Under the pieces are notes generated by a model. It searched no databases, was not told the DNA's origin, and saw only the letters and a list, made by a program, of their open reading frames with translations. The position numbers were made by a program, and so were the translations under genes. Below, piece after piece: positions 17,840 through 25,807 of a stretch of 64,000 nt of DNA; position 1 is the first letter of the stretch; the number at the start of each line of letters is the position of its first letter. This DNA comes from Clostridium aciditolerans (GTDB taxonomy: Bacteria; Bacillota; Clostridia; Clostridiales; Clostridiaceae): positions 124,001-188,000 of the forward strand of contig NZ_JAEEGB010000013.1 of NCBI RefSeq assembly GCF_016316925.1, in the 5' to 3' direction.

Positions 17840-18739
17840 TCAGGCCGCCCGAAACCGCCAAGCTGCAGAACCTGAAAGCGCTGCTGTTAAATGTTCTCTG
17901 CAGTTTTTGAACTCTTCTCCTATAAACCCAATACGGTTTAGATAGGTTCTCATGGCAAACTTTTCATTTTCTACTTGAGGCTTCTTTGCAGAGGCAAATT
18001 TTTGTGTCAAAGCTTGGTTGTTTAAAGCCAAGGCAAGAACAATGTAGCTTCTTATCTTGCCTGCGTGCAGCTCACTGTTAAAGCCTCTTAGCTCAACCGT
18101 ATGATTTCCGGTAAAAAAGCTATGTAGATTAAGGAAATGGTATCTACTATTATGGTAATGTATACCTCTGCTTTCGCTATAGCCTTCGTACCAAATGTCC
18201 TCAATCTGTCTCATGGTCGTTGGCCTTTTGTGGTTCATCTTATCAACTAAAATGCTATCCATCTTCTTGCAGTAGCGCATTCGCTCTGGTGCAATCTGTA
18301 GTGCTTTATAAAAAAGATCGTTTTTACTTGCAATAATATTTACAAAGTTTCGGATGCTTCTTGGTGTATGGTTGGAGCCATCTAAATGAATATGAATTCC
18401 ACACGCGGAATTTGTAAAGGCTCCAGCTTTGCGAAGTTTTCTTACTAGCTCCTGCAAAGTTTCAATGTCCTCCCGGTAGGTTAGAATTGGGCTAACCATT
18501 TCTACGCTATAATCTTTACCTGCAGCTACTTTTCTTCTGCCTTCTTTTCTTTGACACTTGATGCTCCCATCATACATAAACTTCCACACGCGCCCATCTA
18601 GCGCTTTTACCTTTTTGGTGTCGTAGTAAGTCCCACCATCACTGTAATTGCCTTGCAAAAACTCTGCAGCAACTCTGGCCGCTTTTTCTCTTGTAATTCC
18701 TGTAAACTCAATTTCGATTCCGAATTTTGCACTTAACAT
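17840..18739 (-). CDS. Amidoligase (COOH-NH2 ligase) family enzyme
   Basis: A 299-residue member of the amidoligase_2 family, relatives of glutamine synthetase that form amide bonds using ATP. Family signatures are FGIEIEFTGITREKAARVA at the N-terminus, ACGIHIHLDGSNHTPR in the middle and TVELRGFNSELHAGKIRSYI, where the HIHLD and ELRGF residues bind metal and nucleotide. Comparative genomics links these enzymes with cyclotransferases in phages and suggests protein or peptide modification. The last 45 residues, from ENEKFAMRTYLNRIGFIGEE, also occur in the protein encoded at 19109-19801. A promoter-like element lies about 40 bases upstream of the start. Confidence 0.85.
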   Translation of the reverse strand: MLSAKFGIEIEFTGITREKAARVAAEFLQGNYSDGGTYYDTKKVKALDGRVWKFMYDGSIKCQRKEGRRKVAAGKDYSVEMVSPILTYREDIETLQELVRKLRKAGAFTNSACGIHIHLDGSNHTPRSIRNFVNIIASKNDLFYKALQIAPERMRYCKKMDSILVDKMNHKRPTTMRQIEDIWYEGYSESRGIHYHNSRYHFLNLHSFFTGNHTVELRGFNSELHAGKIRSYIVLALALNNQALTQKFASAKKPQVENEKFAMRTYLNRIGFIGEEFKNCREHLTAALSGSAAWRFRAA

Positions 18740-18780
18740 CGTACCTCACTCCTTTTAAAGTGTGTTTATCCTTTCGGCAT

Positions 18781-18814
18781 GTACATATATCACTCTAAAA
18801 GGGTTAAATAGCAA
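18781..18814 (-). promoter_or_regulatory. Candidate promoter, copy 1 of a repeated element
   Basis: The minus strand carries TTGCTA, a 17-base spacer and GATATA, then GTAC. A near-copy lies at 19829-19863. Shared bases include TTGCTATT and TAGAGTGATATATG, while the middle differs. It precedes the amidoligase gene. Confidence 0.5.
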
Positions 18815-18884
18815 TACAATTATTCGATATAAGGAGCATAATTTACACAGTTTTTTTTTACTTTTTCAGGATAAAACGTGTGCT

Positions 18885-19112
18885 TTATTCTTCAATCCTT
18901 CTGCAGGAATCCTCGCCATATACAATACCTAATGAGCTTCCAGAGTCCCAATTCACATGGATGGTTCCAATATCATCTACACTAATGACAGTTCCTCTTG
19001 TCCCAGGTTCCAGTTTGGTATAGGGATCATTCATCTTTACTAAAACCACTCGTGTTCCAGGCCTATAGATACTTCTGAGTTGTTCTAAGACATTAGGGTT
19101 AATGGTTTTCAA
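18885..19112 (-). CDS. DUF4314 family protein
   Basis: A 75-residue protein with YRPGTRVVLVKMNDPYTKLE and GTRGTVISVDDIGTIHVNWD, an SH3-like beta-barrel pattern typical of DUF4314. The function is unknown. The family is usual next to amidoligase genes in phages and conjugative elements. It starts with TTG, overlapping the preceding TGA by four bases (TTGA). Confidence 0.8.
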   Translation of the reverse strand: MKTINPNVLEQLRSIYRPGTRVVLVKMNDPYTKLEPGTRGTVISVDDIGTIHVNWDSGSSLGIVYGEDSCRRIEE

Positions 19113-19801
19113 ATTCCATCTACCTCCTCCTGCTTAGCAACTACACTTTTAAATGCAGAACTTCCGTTCAGTTTGGAAAGGAGTATCTTTCTTGCGGCCT
19201 TGTATTCTTCACCGATAAATCCTAACCTTAACAGAAAACAACGAAAGGCATACTTTTCATTATCCACTTCCTTAGCTGTGGCAGTGATTCTCTTCTGTTT
19301 TTTTGCCATATCACAAAGGGCTGTAATGAAATGCGTGTAAGCTTTAACTTTCTCAGCATCTTCATCAAAGGAAAACCAAGGGAATCGTAGAGTTTCCTCT
19401 GTTTGCTCAATAGGTAATTCCTCTACTCCAAGGGCTTTTTTAATGAGATCTCCTTTGCTTTCCAGAATCTTTTCCAAGTTACCTAAGGCAATGTCGGTGA
19501 AGTTTTCCTTAGGTATTTCAATTACCAACAAATCTGTATTATCTGTAAGCCCCTGTCCCAGGCCTTCTGGTTTCACATAAGTAAATCCTCGACTATTAAG
19601 TTCATCAAGCAGTTTGACCGCTTTTTCGCCCACAACACCCTCATCAAAAATAAGAGCACCTTCCTTATCCACTTCAAATCTGCCTATTTGATAAATAAAT
19701 GTTGGTGCGCCTTTGTATTCAGGCTTTTCACCTAGTACTTCTCCAATCGCAGTAACGAGGGCCTTTCTCTCACCACCAGTACGATTAAATTCAATTTTCA
19801 T
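19109..19801 (-). CDS. Accessory protein of the amidoligase block, sharing the amidoligase C-terminal module
   Basis: A 230-residue protein often labelled only 'virulence-related' in Firmicutes phages. The N-terminal 160 residues (MKIEFNRTGGERKALVTAIG) match no catalytic family known to me. Residues from about 180 read DNEKYAFRCFLLRLGFIGEE, very like ENEKFAMRTYLNRIGFIGEE at the end of the amidoligase, followed in both by a short helix and SS/SAAF/W. The shared module may dock both proteins to one partner. I use ATG 19801, eight bases after AAAGGTGG; an upstream GTG overlaps that site. Confidence 0.65.
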   Translation of the reverse strand: MKIEFNRTGGERKALVTAIGEVLGEKPEYKGAPTFIYQIGRFEVDKEGALIFDEGVVGEKAVKLLDELNSRGFTYVKPEGLGQGLTDNTDLLVIEIPKENFTDIALGNLEKILESKGDLIKKALGVEELPIEQTEETLRFPWFSFDEDAEKVKAYTHFITALCDMAKKQKRITATAKEVDNEKYAFRCFLLRLGFIGEEYKAARKILLSKLNGSSAFKSVVAKQEEVDGI

Positions 19802-19828
19802 CCTACATACCACCTTTCTTATTTGGTA

Positions 19829-19863
19829 GTACCATATATCACTCTAACGCTACACAATAGCAA
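19829..19863 (-). promoter_or_regulatory. Candidate promoter, copy 2 of a repeated element
   Basis: The minus strand reads TTGCTA, 17 bases, GATATA, then TGGTAC, closely matching the copy at 18781-18814. It lies about 30 bases before the gene whose C-terminal module is shared with the amidoligase. Confidence 0.5.
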
Positions 19864-19901
19864 GTTATTTCTGTGCAAAAATGAATTTAAAACTTGCTCT
19901 A

Positions 19902-21146
19902 TCAATCTAATTCATTAGAAGATGTGGCTGCCACGTTAAATGGAATCTTCTCTTTTTCACGAATAACATAGACATCTTTATCTGTTCCAACCTGCTCAAT
20001 GTAACGCTTCACAATAACATCACAGTACTTTTCATCCAGCTCGATGGTATAGCAAATTCTATCGGTCTGCTCACAGGCAATCAGCGTAGAGCCAGAACCT
20101 CCAAAAGGATCAAGCACGATGCTATTGGTAAGGCTGGAGTTCATAATGGGGTAAGCAATTAGAGCAATGGGCTTCATAGTCGGATGATCTGCATTCTTTT
20201 TCGGCTTATCAAATTCCCAAATGGTTGATTGCTTACGGTCTGAATACCAGAGATGCTTTCCCTTCTTTTTCCAACCGAATAGCACCGGTTCATGCTGCCA
20301 CTGATAAGGGGATCTTCCAAGAACCAATGACTGTTTCTTCCAAATACAAGTACCGGAAAGATAAAAGCCTGCGTCAACAAAGGCTTTTCTAAAATTAAGT
20401 CCTTCTGTATCAGCATGGAAAACATATATACTTCCATCTGATGCCAATACCGATTCGATATTCTTAAAGGCATCTAATAAAAATTGATAAAATGCGTCAT
20501 TGGCCATATTATCATTTTTGATTTTCCCAGCGGTTCCTTCATAGTTGACATTGTATGGGGGATCAGTTACCACCAGATTGGCGACCTTTCCTTCCATTAA
20601 AATGTTATATGTTTCTTTTTTTGTGCTGTCTCCACATACCAGTCTGTGCTTACCAAGTATCCATACATCTCCTAAACGCGAAACAGCGGGCTTATTCAGC
20701 TCGCTGTCCACATCAAAATCATCTTCTTTTATTTTTTCTTTCATCGTATCCTTGAAAAGATCATCTAGTTCTTCGGGGTCAAAGCCTGTCAGCGATACAT
20801 CAAAGTCTGCAGCATTTAAGTCTGTAATGAGAAGTGCTAGTTTCTCCCTATCCCAATCTCCATTTATTTTGTTCAATGCAATATTGAGGGCTTTTTCCTT
20901 TTCCTCATTCATCTCAACAACTACGCAATCCACTTCTTCCATCCCCATGTTCAGTAGGATTTTCAACCGCTGATGGCCACCAACTACTCTGCCTGTGGTT
21001 CTATTCCAAATAACTGGTTCAACATAGCCAAACTCCTCAAGTGAGCATTTTAACTTTTCGTACTCTGGATCACCCGGTTTTAAATCCTTTCTAGGATTAT
21101 AATCAGCAGGGATCAGCAGTTTCGTTTTAATTTTCTCAATCTGCAT
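19902..21146 (-). CDS. DNA methyltransferase with N-terminal ParB-like domain
   Basis: A 414-residue fusion. Residues 1-100 are a ParB/sulfiredoxin-like domain with GGHQRLKIL at 56-64. Residues of about 155-400 are an N4-cytosine or N6-adenine DNA methyltransferase: catalytic DPPYNV at 195-200 and the SAM-binding DPFGGSGSTLIACE at about 350, in the beta-class order. It probably protects phage DNA from host restriction or marks it for packaging. It overlaps the SAM synthetase gene by 11 bases, so enzyme and cofactor supply are translated together. Confidence 0.9.
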   Translation of the reverse strand: MQIEKIKTKLLIPADYNPRKDLKPGDPEYEKLKCSLEEFGYVEPVIWNRTTGRVVGGHQRLKILLNMGMEEVDCVVVEMNEEKEKALNIALNKINGDWDREKLALLITDLNAADFDVSLTGFDPEELDDLFKDTMKEKIKEDDFDVDSELNKPAVSRLGDVWILGKHRLVCGDSTKKETYNILMEGKVANLVVTDPPYNVNYEGTAGKIKNDNMANDAFYQFLLDAFKNIESVLASDGSIYVFHADTEGLNFRKAFVDAGFYLSGTCIWKKQSLVLGRSPYQWQHEPVLFGWKKKGKHLWYSDRKQSTIWEFDKPKKNADHPTMKPIALIAYPIMNSSLTNSIVLDPFGGSGSTLIACEQTDRICYTIELDEKYCDVIVKRYIEQVGTDKDVYVIREKEKIPFNVAATSSNELD

Positions 21147-22302
21147 ATTTTTCCACCGCCTCTTTTAGTTCGCTATATTTATTAACATTCTCCCAAGGGA
21201 AGAGGCAACTGTTAAAGTGACCATAGACTGCTGTGTCAGAGTAATGAATGTTTCTAAGTCGCAACTTTTCTATAATTGCTGCAGGCCTCAAATTAAATAC
21301 TTCTTGAGCAGCAATGGTTAGAACTTCATCAGAAACTTTTCCTGTTCCAAAAGTATTTATAGAAAAAGCTACAGGATTTGCCTTGCCAATGGCATAGGAA
21401 ATAGCCACTTCACATTTCTCTGCCAAATCACACCACGCAATATGTTTAGCAATATACCTAGCCATGTAAGCTCCGCTTCGGTCAACTTTGGTCGGATCTT
21501 TCCCACAAAGTGCTCCGCCACCATGTGATGCAAGTCCACCATAAGTGTCCACCATAATCTTTCTTCCAGTTAAACCTGTATCTGCAGCAGGCCCCCCTAA
21601 TACAAACTGTCCAGATGGATTAATAAGAATTTCTGTTTCATCATCAAAAGGGAAATCCTCAAAACACTGCCATAACACATTATTTAGAATATCTGATTTT
21701 AACTCTTCCTGAGTTTTATTCTTTTCATGCTGAACTGACACTACAATGGTCTTAACTCTCACTGGAACATCATCATTATACTCAATGGTCACCTGTGCTT
21801 TTCCATCGGGAAGGATACCTTTAATAAGTTTACCTATCCTTGCCTCATCTAGTCTCTTTACAATTCGATGAGATAAGACAAGGGGAAGGGGAAGCATTTC
21901 TCTGGTTTCTTTTGTGGCATAACCATACATAGTACCTTGATCACCAGCGCCGATGGAACCATATTGTTCGTTTATACCATTTCGTGCTTCTAGTGCAGTA
22001 TTCACACCAGCTGCAATATCAGAACTCTGATTGTGTACATATACATAAATTAAAAATTTCAAAGGGTTATAACCTAGTTCTTTTAGCACATTCTTAACAA
22101 TGCTTCTGATATCAATTTTCTCGCTGCAGGAGATCTCGCCCGCCACGATAATTTTCCCTTTAGTAGCCATAACCTCACACGCTACGCGTGACGCTTTATC
22201 TCTTCTAAGGCATTCATCCAAAATATTATCAGCAATAATATCGCACAGTTTATCAGGATGTCCTGCACATACACTTTCTGCTGTTAAATATCTCTTACTC
22301 AT
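21136..22302 (-). CDS. metK: S-adenosylmethionine synthetase
   Basis: A 388-residue methionine adenosyltransferase, which makes SAM from methionine and ATP. Signatures are ESVCAGHPDKLCDIIAD (ATP-binding His), GAGDQGTMYGYA, the P-loop-like GGLASHGGGALCGKDPTKVD and RSGAYMARYIAK. The length is normal for the family (about 390). A phage-borne copy directly coupled to a DNA methyltransferase presumably secures SAM during infection. It begins with ATG behind AAGGAG, 14 bases after the small terminase gene. Confidence 0.95.
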   Translation of the reverse strand: MSKRYLTAESVCAGHPDKLCDIIADNILDECLRRDKASRVACEVMATKGKIIVAGEISCSEKIDIRSIVKNVLKELGYNPLKFLIYVYVHNQSSDIAAGVNTALEARNGINEQYGSIGAGDQGTMYGYATKETREMLPLPLVLSHRIVKRLDEARIGKLIKGILPDGKAQVTIEYNDDVPVRVKTIVVSVQHEKNKTQEELKSDILNNVLWQCFEDFPFDDETEILINPSGQFVLGGPAADTGLTGRKIMVDTYGGLASHGGGALCGKDPTKVDRSGAYMARYIAKHIAWCDLAEKCEVAISYAIGKANPVAFSINTFGTGKVSDEVLTIAAQEVFNLRPAAIIEKLRLRNIHYSDTAVYGHFNSCLFPWENVNKYSELKEAVEKYAD

Positions 22303-22316
22303 CTCACATCTCCTTA

Positions 22317-22868
22317 TTATTTACCTCTACGGGCAGTCAACAGTCGTTCCATCACATCATCCTGTGGATTTGTACCGGAATACTCTGTCGCACAGTTTTC
22401 ACGAACAATCTGATATATTTCCATCCAGAGTCTGTTGGTTTGACTCATAAAATTATGGCTCATGGAAACGTATGGACTTTGGATAGCGTTGCCAGTAGTT
22501 GGATGCTTAGCAAGAAAACCAAACTCACTTATTGCTTCCTCACACTGTATCCACCTAGCAGCACTCATGGCATATCTTTCTAATAGCTGTGGTAGAACTA
22601 GATGTGCACACCCTCGCTCCTCAAGCCATTTCCACGTAAGCTCATAAATTTCGCTAGCTACTAAGTTTTTACCATCCTTTTGTACTGATGAAAGCATAGC
22701 CCTTGGCTGTGGCATCTCCTGCCCTTGAAGTTCTGCGGTATTTTTAAATTCAATAACTTCCAATTTTCTTTTTCCGGGATTTCCCTCAGCAATTTTATCT
22801 ATAAGTGCTTTCTTTTTCTGACCAGATCCAATACGGGCACCACCTCGATTTGTACCATCTTTGGCCAT
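22317..22868 (-). CDS. Terminase small subunit, P27 family
   Basis: A 183-residue protein with RGGARIGSGQKKKALIDKI and EGNPGKRKL at the N-terminus, the classic start of P27-type small terminases, and a helical C-terminal part. It recognises the packaging site and recruits the large subunit. It lies between the HNH nuclease and metK rather than beside the large subunit. Confidence 0.88.
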   Translation of the reverse strand: MAKDGTNRGGARIGSGQKKKALIDKIAEGNPGKRKLEVIEFKNTAELQGQEMPQPRAMLSSVQKDGKNLVASEIYELTWKWLEERGCAHLVLPQLLERYAMSAARWIQCEEAISEFGFLAKHPTTGNAIQSPYVSMSHNFMSQTNRLWMEIYQIVRENCATEYSGTNPQDDVMERLLTARRGK

Positions 22869-22879
22869 TAACTCACCTC

Positions 22880-22965
22880 ATTTCTTATTAAGGGGGTATT
22901 ACCCCGTTTGAAACTGCGACTTTTTGCACGAAGCCCCACGCCCGTTGACCGTTTAAAAAGCTGTA
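22880..22965. other. Candidate cos packaging site
   Basis: Between the HNH nuclease and small terminase genes lies a 112-base non-coding stretch that is more GC-rich than its surroundings. It contains the hairpin GGGG-TATTA-CCCC followed by GTTTGAAACTGCGAC and, further on, CACGAAGCCCCACGCCCGTTG. HK97-like cos phages need an HNH protein and carry cos next to the terminase genes, so this is the best candidate for the cohesive-end site. No nick position can be assigned from one sequence. Confidence 0.45.
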
Positions 22966-22980
22966 GAGATTTAAATCCCC

Positions 22981-23340
22981 CTACCGGGTTCCCCAACGGT
23001 CTCCATCTCTTGCTGTGATAGCAGAGTGACAAGGAGTACAAAGAGCCATTAGGTTGCTTTCATCGTGTGTCCCACCTCGTGCCAAGGGGAGGATATGATG
23101 CACTTCAGTTGCTGGTGTCAGCTTTCCTTGTCTTTTACACTCTTCACATAGTGGATGGACTGCAATGTAACGGTCACGTATTCTTTTCCATGCACGACCG
23201 TAACGCTTCCTCGTTTCAGGATCTCTCTGATATTTTTCATAACGAGAAGCTTCCTTTTTGGCATGCTCCGGACAAAAACGTCCATCTGTCAGTTCCGGAC
23301 AACCAGGAGAAGAACATGGTCGTTTTGGTTTCTTTGGCAT
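22981..23340 (-). CDS. HNH endonuclease of the packaging machinery
   Basis: A 119-residue HNH nuclease. CEECKRQGKLTPATEVHHIL, PLARGGTHDESNLMALC and TPCHSAIT show two zinc-binding CxxC pairs and the VHH/N/H catalytic motif; CSSPGCPELTDGRFCPEH near the N-terminus is another likely zinc knuckle. HNH proteins of this type are required with terminase for cos cleavage in HK97-like phages. The start is ATG 23340 behind AAAGGAGG, not an upstream in-frame codon. Confidence 0.9.
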   Translation of the reverse strand: MPKKPKRPCSSPGCPELTDGRFCPEHAKKEASRYEKYQRDPETRKRYGRAWKRIRDRYIAVHPLCEECKRQGKLTPATEVHHILPLARGGTHDESNLMALCTPCHSAITARDGDRWGTR

Positions 23341-23362
23341 TTCGTACCTCCTTTGGACATGC

Positions 23363-23393
23363 AAAAAGCCCCCGCGGTATTTCCACGAAGGCT
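23363..23393 (-). terminator. Terminator at the early/late gene boundary
   Basis: On the minus strand AGCCTTCGTGG pairs with CCGCGGGGGCT (with G-U pairs) around AAATA, followed by TTTTTGC. It separates the activator gene from the packaging genes and probably ends early transcription. Confidence 0.65.
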
Positions 23394-23459
23394 CTCTACA
23401 ATTTTTCACAATACCATTGTATTATGGATTTCTAATAAAATCGTCCATGATATTACTCA

Positions 23460-23918
23460 TTACTTTCCATAGAGTAGTAGCGCAAGATGCTGAAGCGCTC
23501 GATTCTTTTTGTTGTATGCAGAAGAACGTTCAATATTGAAGTGATCACAAATGTTATACACTGCATCAATCTGCTTTTGTTCATCATCCAAATAAAACTC
23601 CTTTAACACATACTGCTCATCTTCTGTTAAAGCATCCCATGCCGGTTGAAACCAGTCCATGTATTCCAGTGCTTGACGATAACGTTCTTTCAATACATCA
23701 ATTTCATTGATGCAGGCAATGAGCCTTTTCTCTCCAGCTTTTGGATCATGGGTCGATGGCATGCCATTGATAACTGGAGAAGCTGGGGAACTCATTTCTT
23801 CGTTGAGGGTTGCAATGTCCTCATCGGTATGTTCTATGATGTACTTCATACTGCTGTAATCTTTTAGGGCGTTAATTGCCGCTGCTCTTTTATCTAAATA
23901 TTGCCAGACAATGTTCAT
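23460..23918 (-). CDS. RinA/ArpU-like phage transcriptional activator
   Basis: A 152-residue helical protein whose C-terminal part, LTEDEQYVLKEFYLDDEQKQ followed by an HTH around FNIERSSAYNKKNRALQHL, has the sigma region 4-like layout of the RinA/ArpU/DUF1492 activators. These proteins switch on late genes in Firmicutes phages. It is the last early gene, directly before a terminator and the packaging genes, as expected for a late activator. Confidence 0.7.
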   Translation of the reverse strand: MNIVWQYLDKRAAAINALKDYSSMKYIIEHTDEDIATLNEEMSSPASPVINGMPSTHDPKAGEKRLIACINEIDVLKERYRQALEYMDWFQPAWDALTEDEQYVLKEFYLDDEQKQIDAVYNICDHFNIERSSAYNKKNRALQHLALLLYGK

Positions 23919-23922
23919 TTTA

Positions 23923-25272
23923 TCAGACCTCCTTTAGTGTGGCTTTAACCGCATCTATCAGTGCGGATTGAGTATTGTTTTTATCATTTAGGGCTTTCAT
24001 TACACGTTCATCAATGGTGCCTTTGGAAATCAAGTGATGAATCACTACCGTTTCTTTTTGTCCTTGCCGCCAAAGACGGGCGTTGGTTTGCTGATAAAGC
24101 TCTAGGCTCCAAGTTAGACCAAACCATACAAGAGTTGAACCTCCAGCTTGCAAGTTCAGTCCATGTCCTGCTGATGCTGGATGGATGGCTGCAATAGAGA
24201 TTTCTCCATCATTCCACCTCTTAATAGAATCGCTAGTGGATAACACCTCAACCTCAAAGCGCTTTTGTATTCGTGACAAATCATGCTTAAACCAATAAGC
24301 AATTAGAACTGGCTTGCCATTAGCAGCTTCGATTAAGTCTTCCAGTGCATCCAGCTTACGGTCATGTATATGAAGTACTGTACCTTGATCATCATAGACT
24401 GCTCCGTTGGCAATTTGCAGTAGTTTTCCCGAAAGAGCTGCTGCATTGGCTGCAGTAATTTCCTCACCTTTAACCGTTGTAATTAAATCACGCTTCATAA
24501 TGTCTAGGATTTTCATTTCTTTTTCAGAAAGCTTTACATCTACTTCGTTTATAACCAGCTCAGGCAGCTTCAGGTAATCTGCCCCTTTCATGCTAATAGT
24601 GATATCAGATATTAGCCTATAAATTGCTTCTTCCGCTCCCGGTTTTGGCTTGTAGGAAAAGATCACTTGTTGATTACGCTTATCTGGTACAAAATAATCC
24701 TCTCGATATCTGCCAATAAACCTACCTAATCGCTGTCCCATATCTAATAAGCGATACTGTGCCCACAAATCCATCAATCCATTGGAGGATGGGGTTCCAG
24801 TAAGTCCCACTATCCTATTAACCTTTGGCCTAACTTTCATTAAACTTTTAAATCTCTTGGCTTGATGCGATTTGAAAGAGGACAGCTCATCAATTACCAC
24901 CATATCAAAATCAAATGGAATTCCACTTCTTGCAATTAACCATTCCACATTTTCTCGATTGATAATGTAAACTTGAGCTCTTTTCATAAGGGCTGTTTTT
25001 CTCTGAGCCTCCGACCCCACTGCTACGGTGTATTTAAGACCCTTTAAGTGATCCCACTTTTCAATCTCTGCAGGCCATGTATCTCTGGCAACTCGAAGTG
25101 GTGCAATAACCAGAACCTTACGAACAAGAAAACTATCTAATGTTAAATCAAATATAGCGGTTAATGTTATGACACTCTTACCTAATCCCATATCTAAGAG
25201 CACTGCTGCTATAGGATGATTGAGGATATACTCAGTGGCATAAACCTGATATTCATGAGGCTTGTATTTCAC
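23923..25272 (-). CDS. SNF2-family DNA helicase/translocase
   Basis: A 449-residue SF2 helicase of the phage SNF2 type. Visible motifs are KYKPHEYQVYATEYIL (Q-motif region), Walker A LDMGLGKSVIT, motif II VVIDELSSFKS (DEAH replaced by DELS), motif III VGLTGTPSSNGLMDLWAQY and motif VI QQTNARLWRQGQKETVVIHH. It probably remodels replication or recombination intermediates. The start is GTG 25272, eight bases after GGAGG. It overlaps the VRR-NUC gene by 20 bases. Confidence 0.9.
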   Translation of the reverse strand: MKYKPHEYQVYATEYILNHPIAAVLLDMGLGKSVITLTAIFDLTLDSFLVRKVLVIAPLRVARDTWPAEIEKWDHLKGLKYTVAVGSEAQRKTALMKRAQVYIINRENVEWLIARSGIPFDFDMVVIDELSSFKSHQAKRFKSLMKVRPKVNRIVGLTGTPSSNGLMDLWAQYRLLDMGQRLGRFIGRYREDYFVPDKRNQQVIFSYKPKPGAEEAIYRLISDITISMKGADYLKLPELVINEVDVKLSEKEMKILDIMKRDLITTVKGEEITAANAAALSGKLLQIANGAVYDDQGTVLHIHDRKLDALEDLIEAANGKPVLIAYWFKHDLSRIQKRFEVEVLSTSDSIKRWNDGEISIAAIHPASAGHGLNLQAGGSTLVWFGLTWSLELYQQTNARLWRQGQKETVVIHHLISKGTIDERVMKALNDKNNTQSALIDAVKATLKEV

Positions 25273-25534
25273 GAAGTATCCCTCCAATCTGTTCTAAGTT
25301 ATCAAGGCAGAATACCAAAAACCCAAGTGCTTCTAACTGTCTTTTTCGCTTTTCCTGTAGAGGCCGTAAAGTTTTACCTGGTGCTTTTACCTCTACAAAA
25401 GCTATCTTTCTATTAGGTAACAGAATCAATCTGTCTGGTATTCCATCAAAACCTGGTGATACAATTTTTAGTGCAATGCCGCCTATATCTTTTACTGCTT
25501 TTATCAGTTTTTGTTCTATCAATTTCTCTCTCAT
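25253..25534 (-). CDS. VRR-NUC domain nuclease
   Basis: A 93-residue stand-alone VRR-NUC nuclease. Catalytic residues of the PD-(D/E)XK fold are visible in PGFDGIPDRLIL (G-x-PD) and IAFVEVKAPG (E-x-K), with an N-terminal glutamate in EQKLIKAVK. Such phage nucleases are Holliday-junction or flap-type enzymes and nearly always sit beside the SNF2 helicase, as here. The length is normal for stand-alone members. Confidence 0.92.
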   Translation of the reverse strand: MREKLIEQKLIKAVKDIGGIALKIVSPGFDGIPDRLILLPNRKIAFVEVKAPGKTLRPLQEKRKRQLEALGFLVFCLDNLEQIGGILREIQAS

Positions 25535-25568
25535 AGTTCCTCCATGTTCCCTAAATCCAAAAAGTCTC

Positions 25569-25807
25569 TATACGCGCGTATATACGCGTCTGCAGGTAAT
25601 TTCTTCTTTTTGTCTTTAGGATTATTTTTAATAATAATTATTGGAACAATGGAACGGAGGTTATAGAGTAGCCTACTTTACAAGGGGCTGCCGCCTGTTC
25701 CGATGGGATGTCCCAAAAGACTGTTTTTGTTTCACCGGAACAGGTGAAATCTGTTCCCGAGAAAAAATTGTTCCATGTGTTCCAAACTAAATTATTCTTT
25801 GGGAACA
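25569..25807. other. Candidate replication origin with GGAACA repeats
   Basis: This mostly non-coding stretch after the primase-helicase gene contains a perfect 14-base palindrome (TATACGCGCGTATA, 25569-25582), an AT-rich tract (ATTATTTTTAATAATAATTA) and then seven copies of GGAACA or its complement between 25643 and 25807, with a near-copy GGAACG at 25651. One pair is arranged as CACCGGAACAGGTG followed by TGTTCC. Palindrome, AT-rich segment and short iterons beside a replicative helicase are what a phage origin looks like. The last copy lies within the end of the primase gene. Confidence 0.5.

Noticed and set aside
18838-18884. Poly-T tract before the DUF4314 gene end as a terminator
   Set aside because: The run of ten T is on the plus strand with no convincing stem before it, and genes here run on the minus strand.
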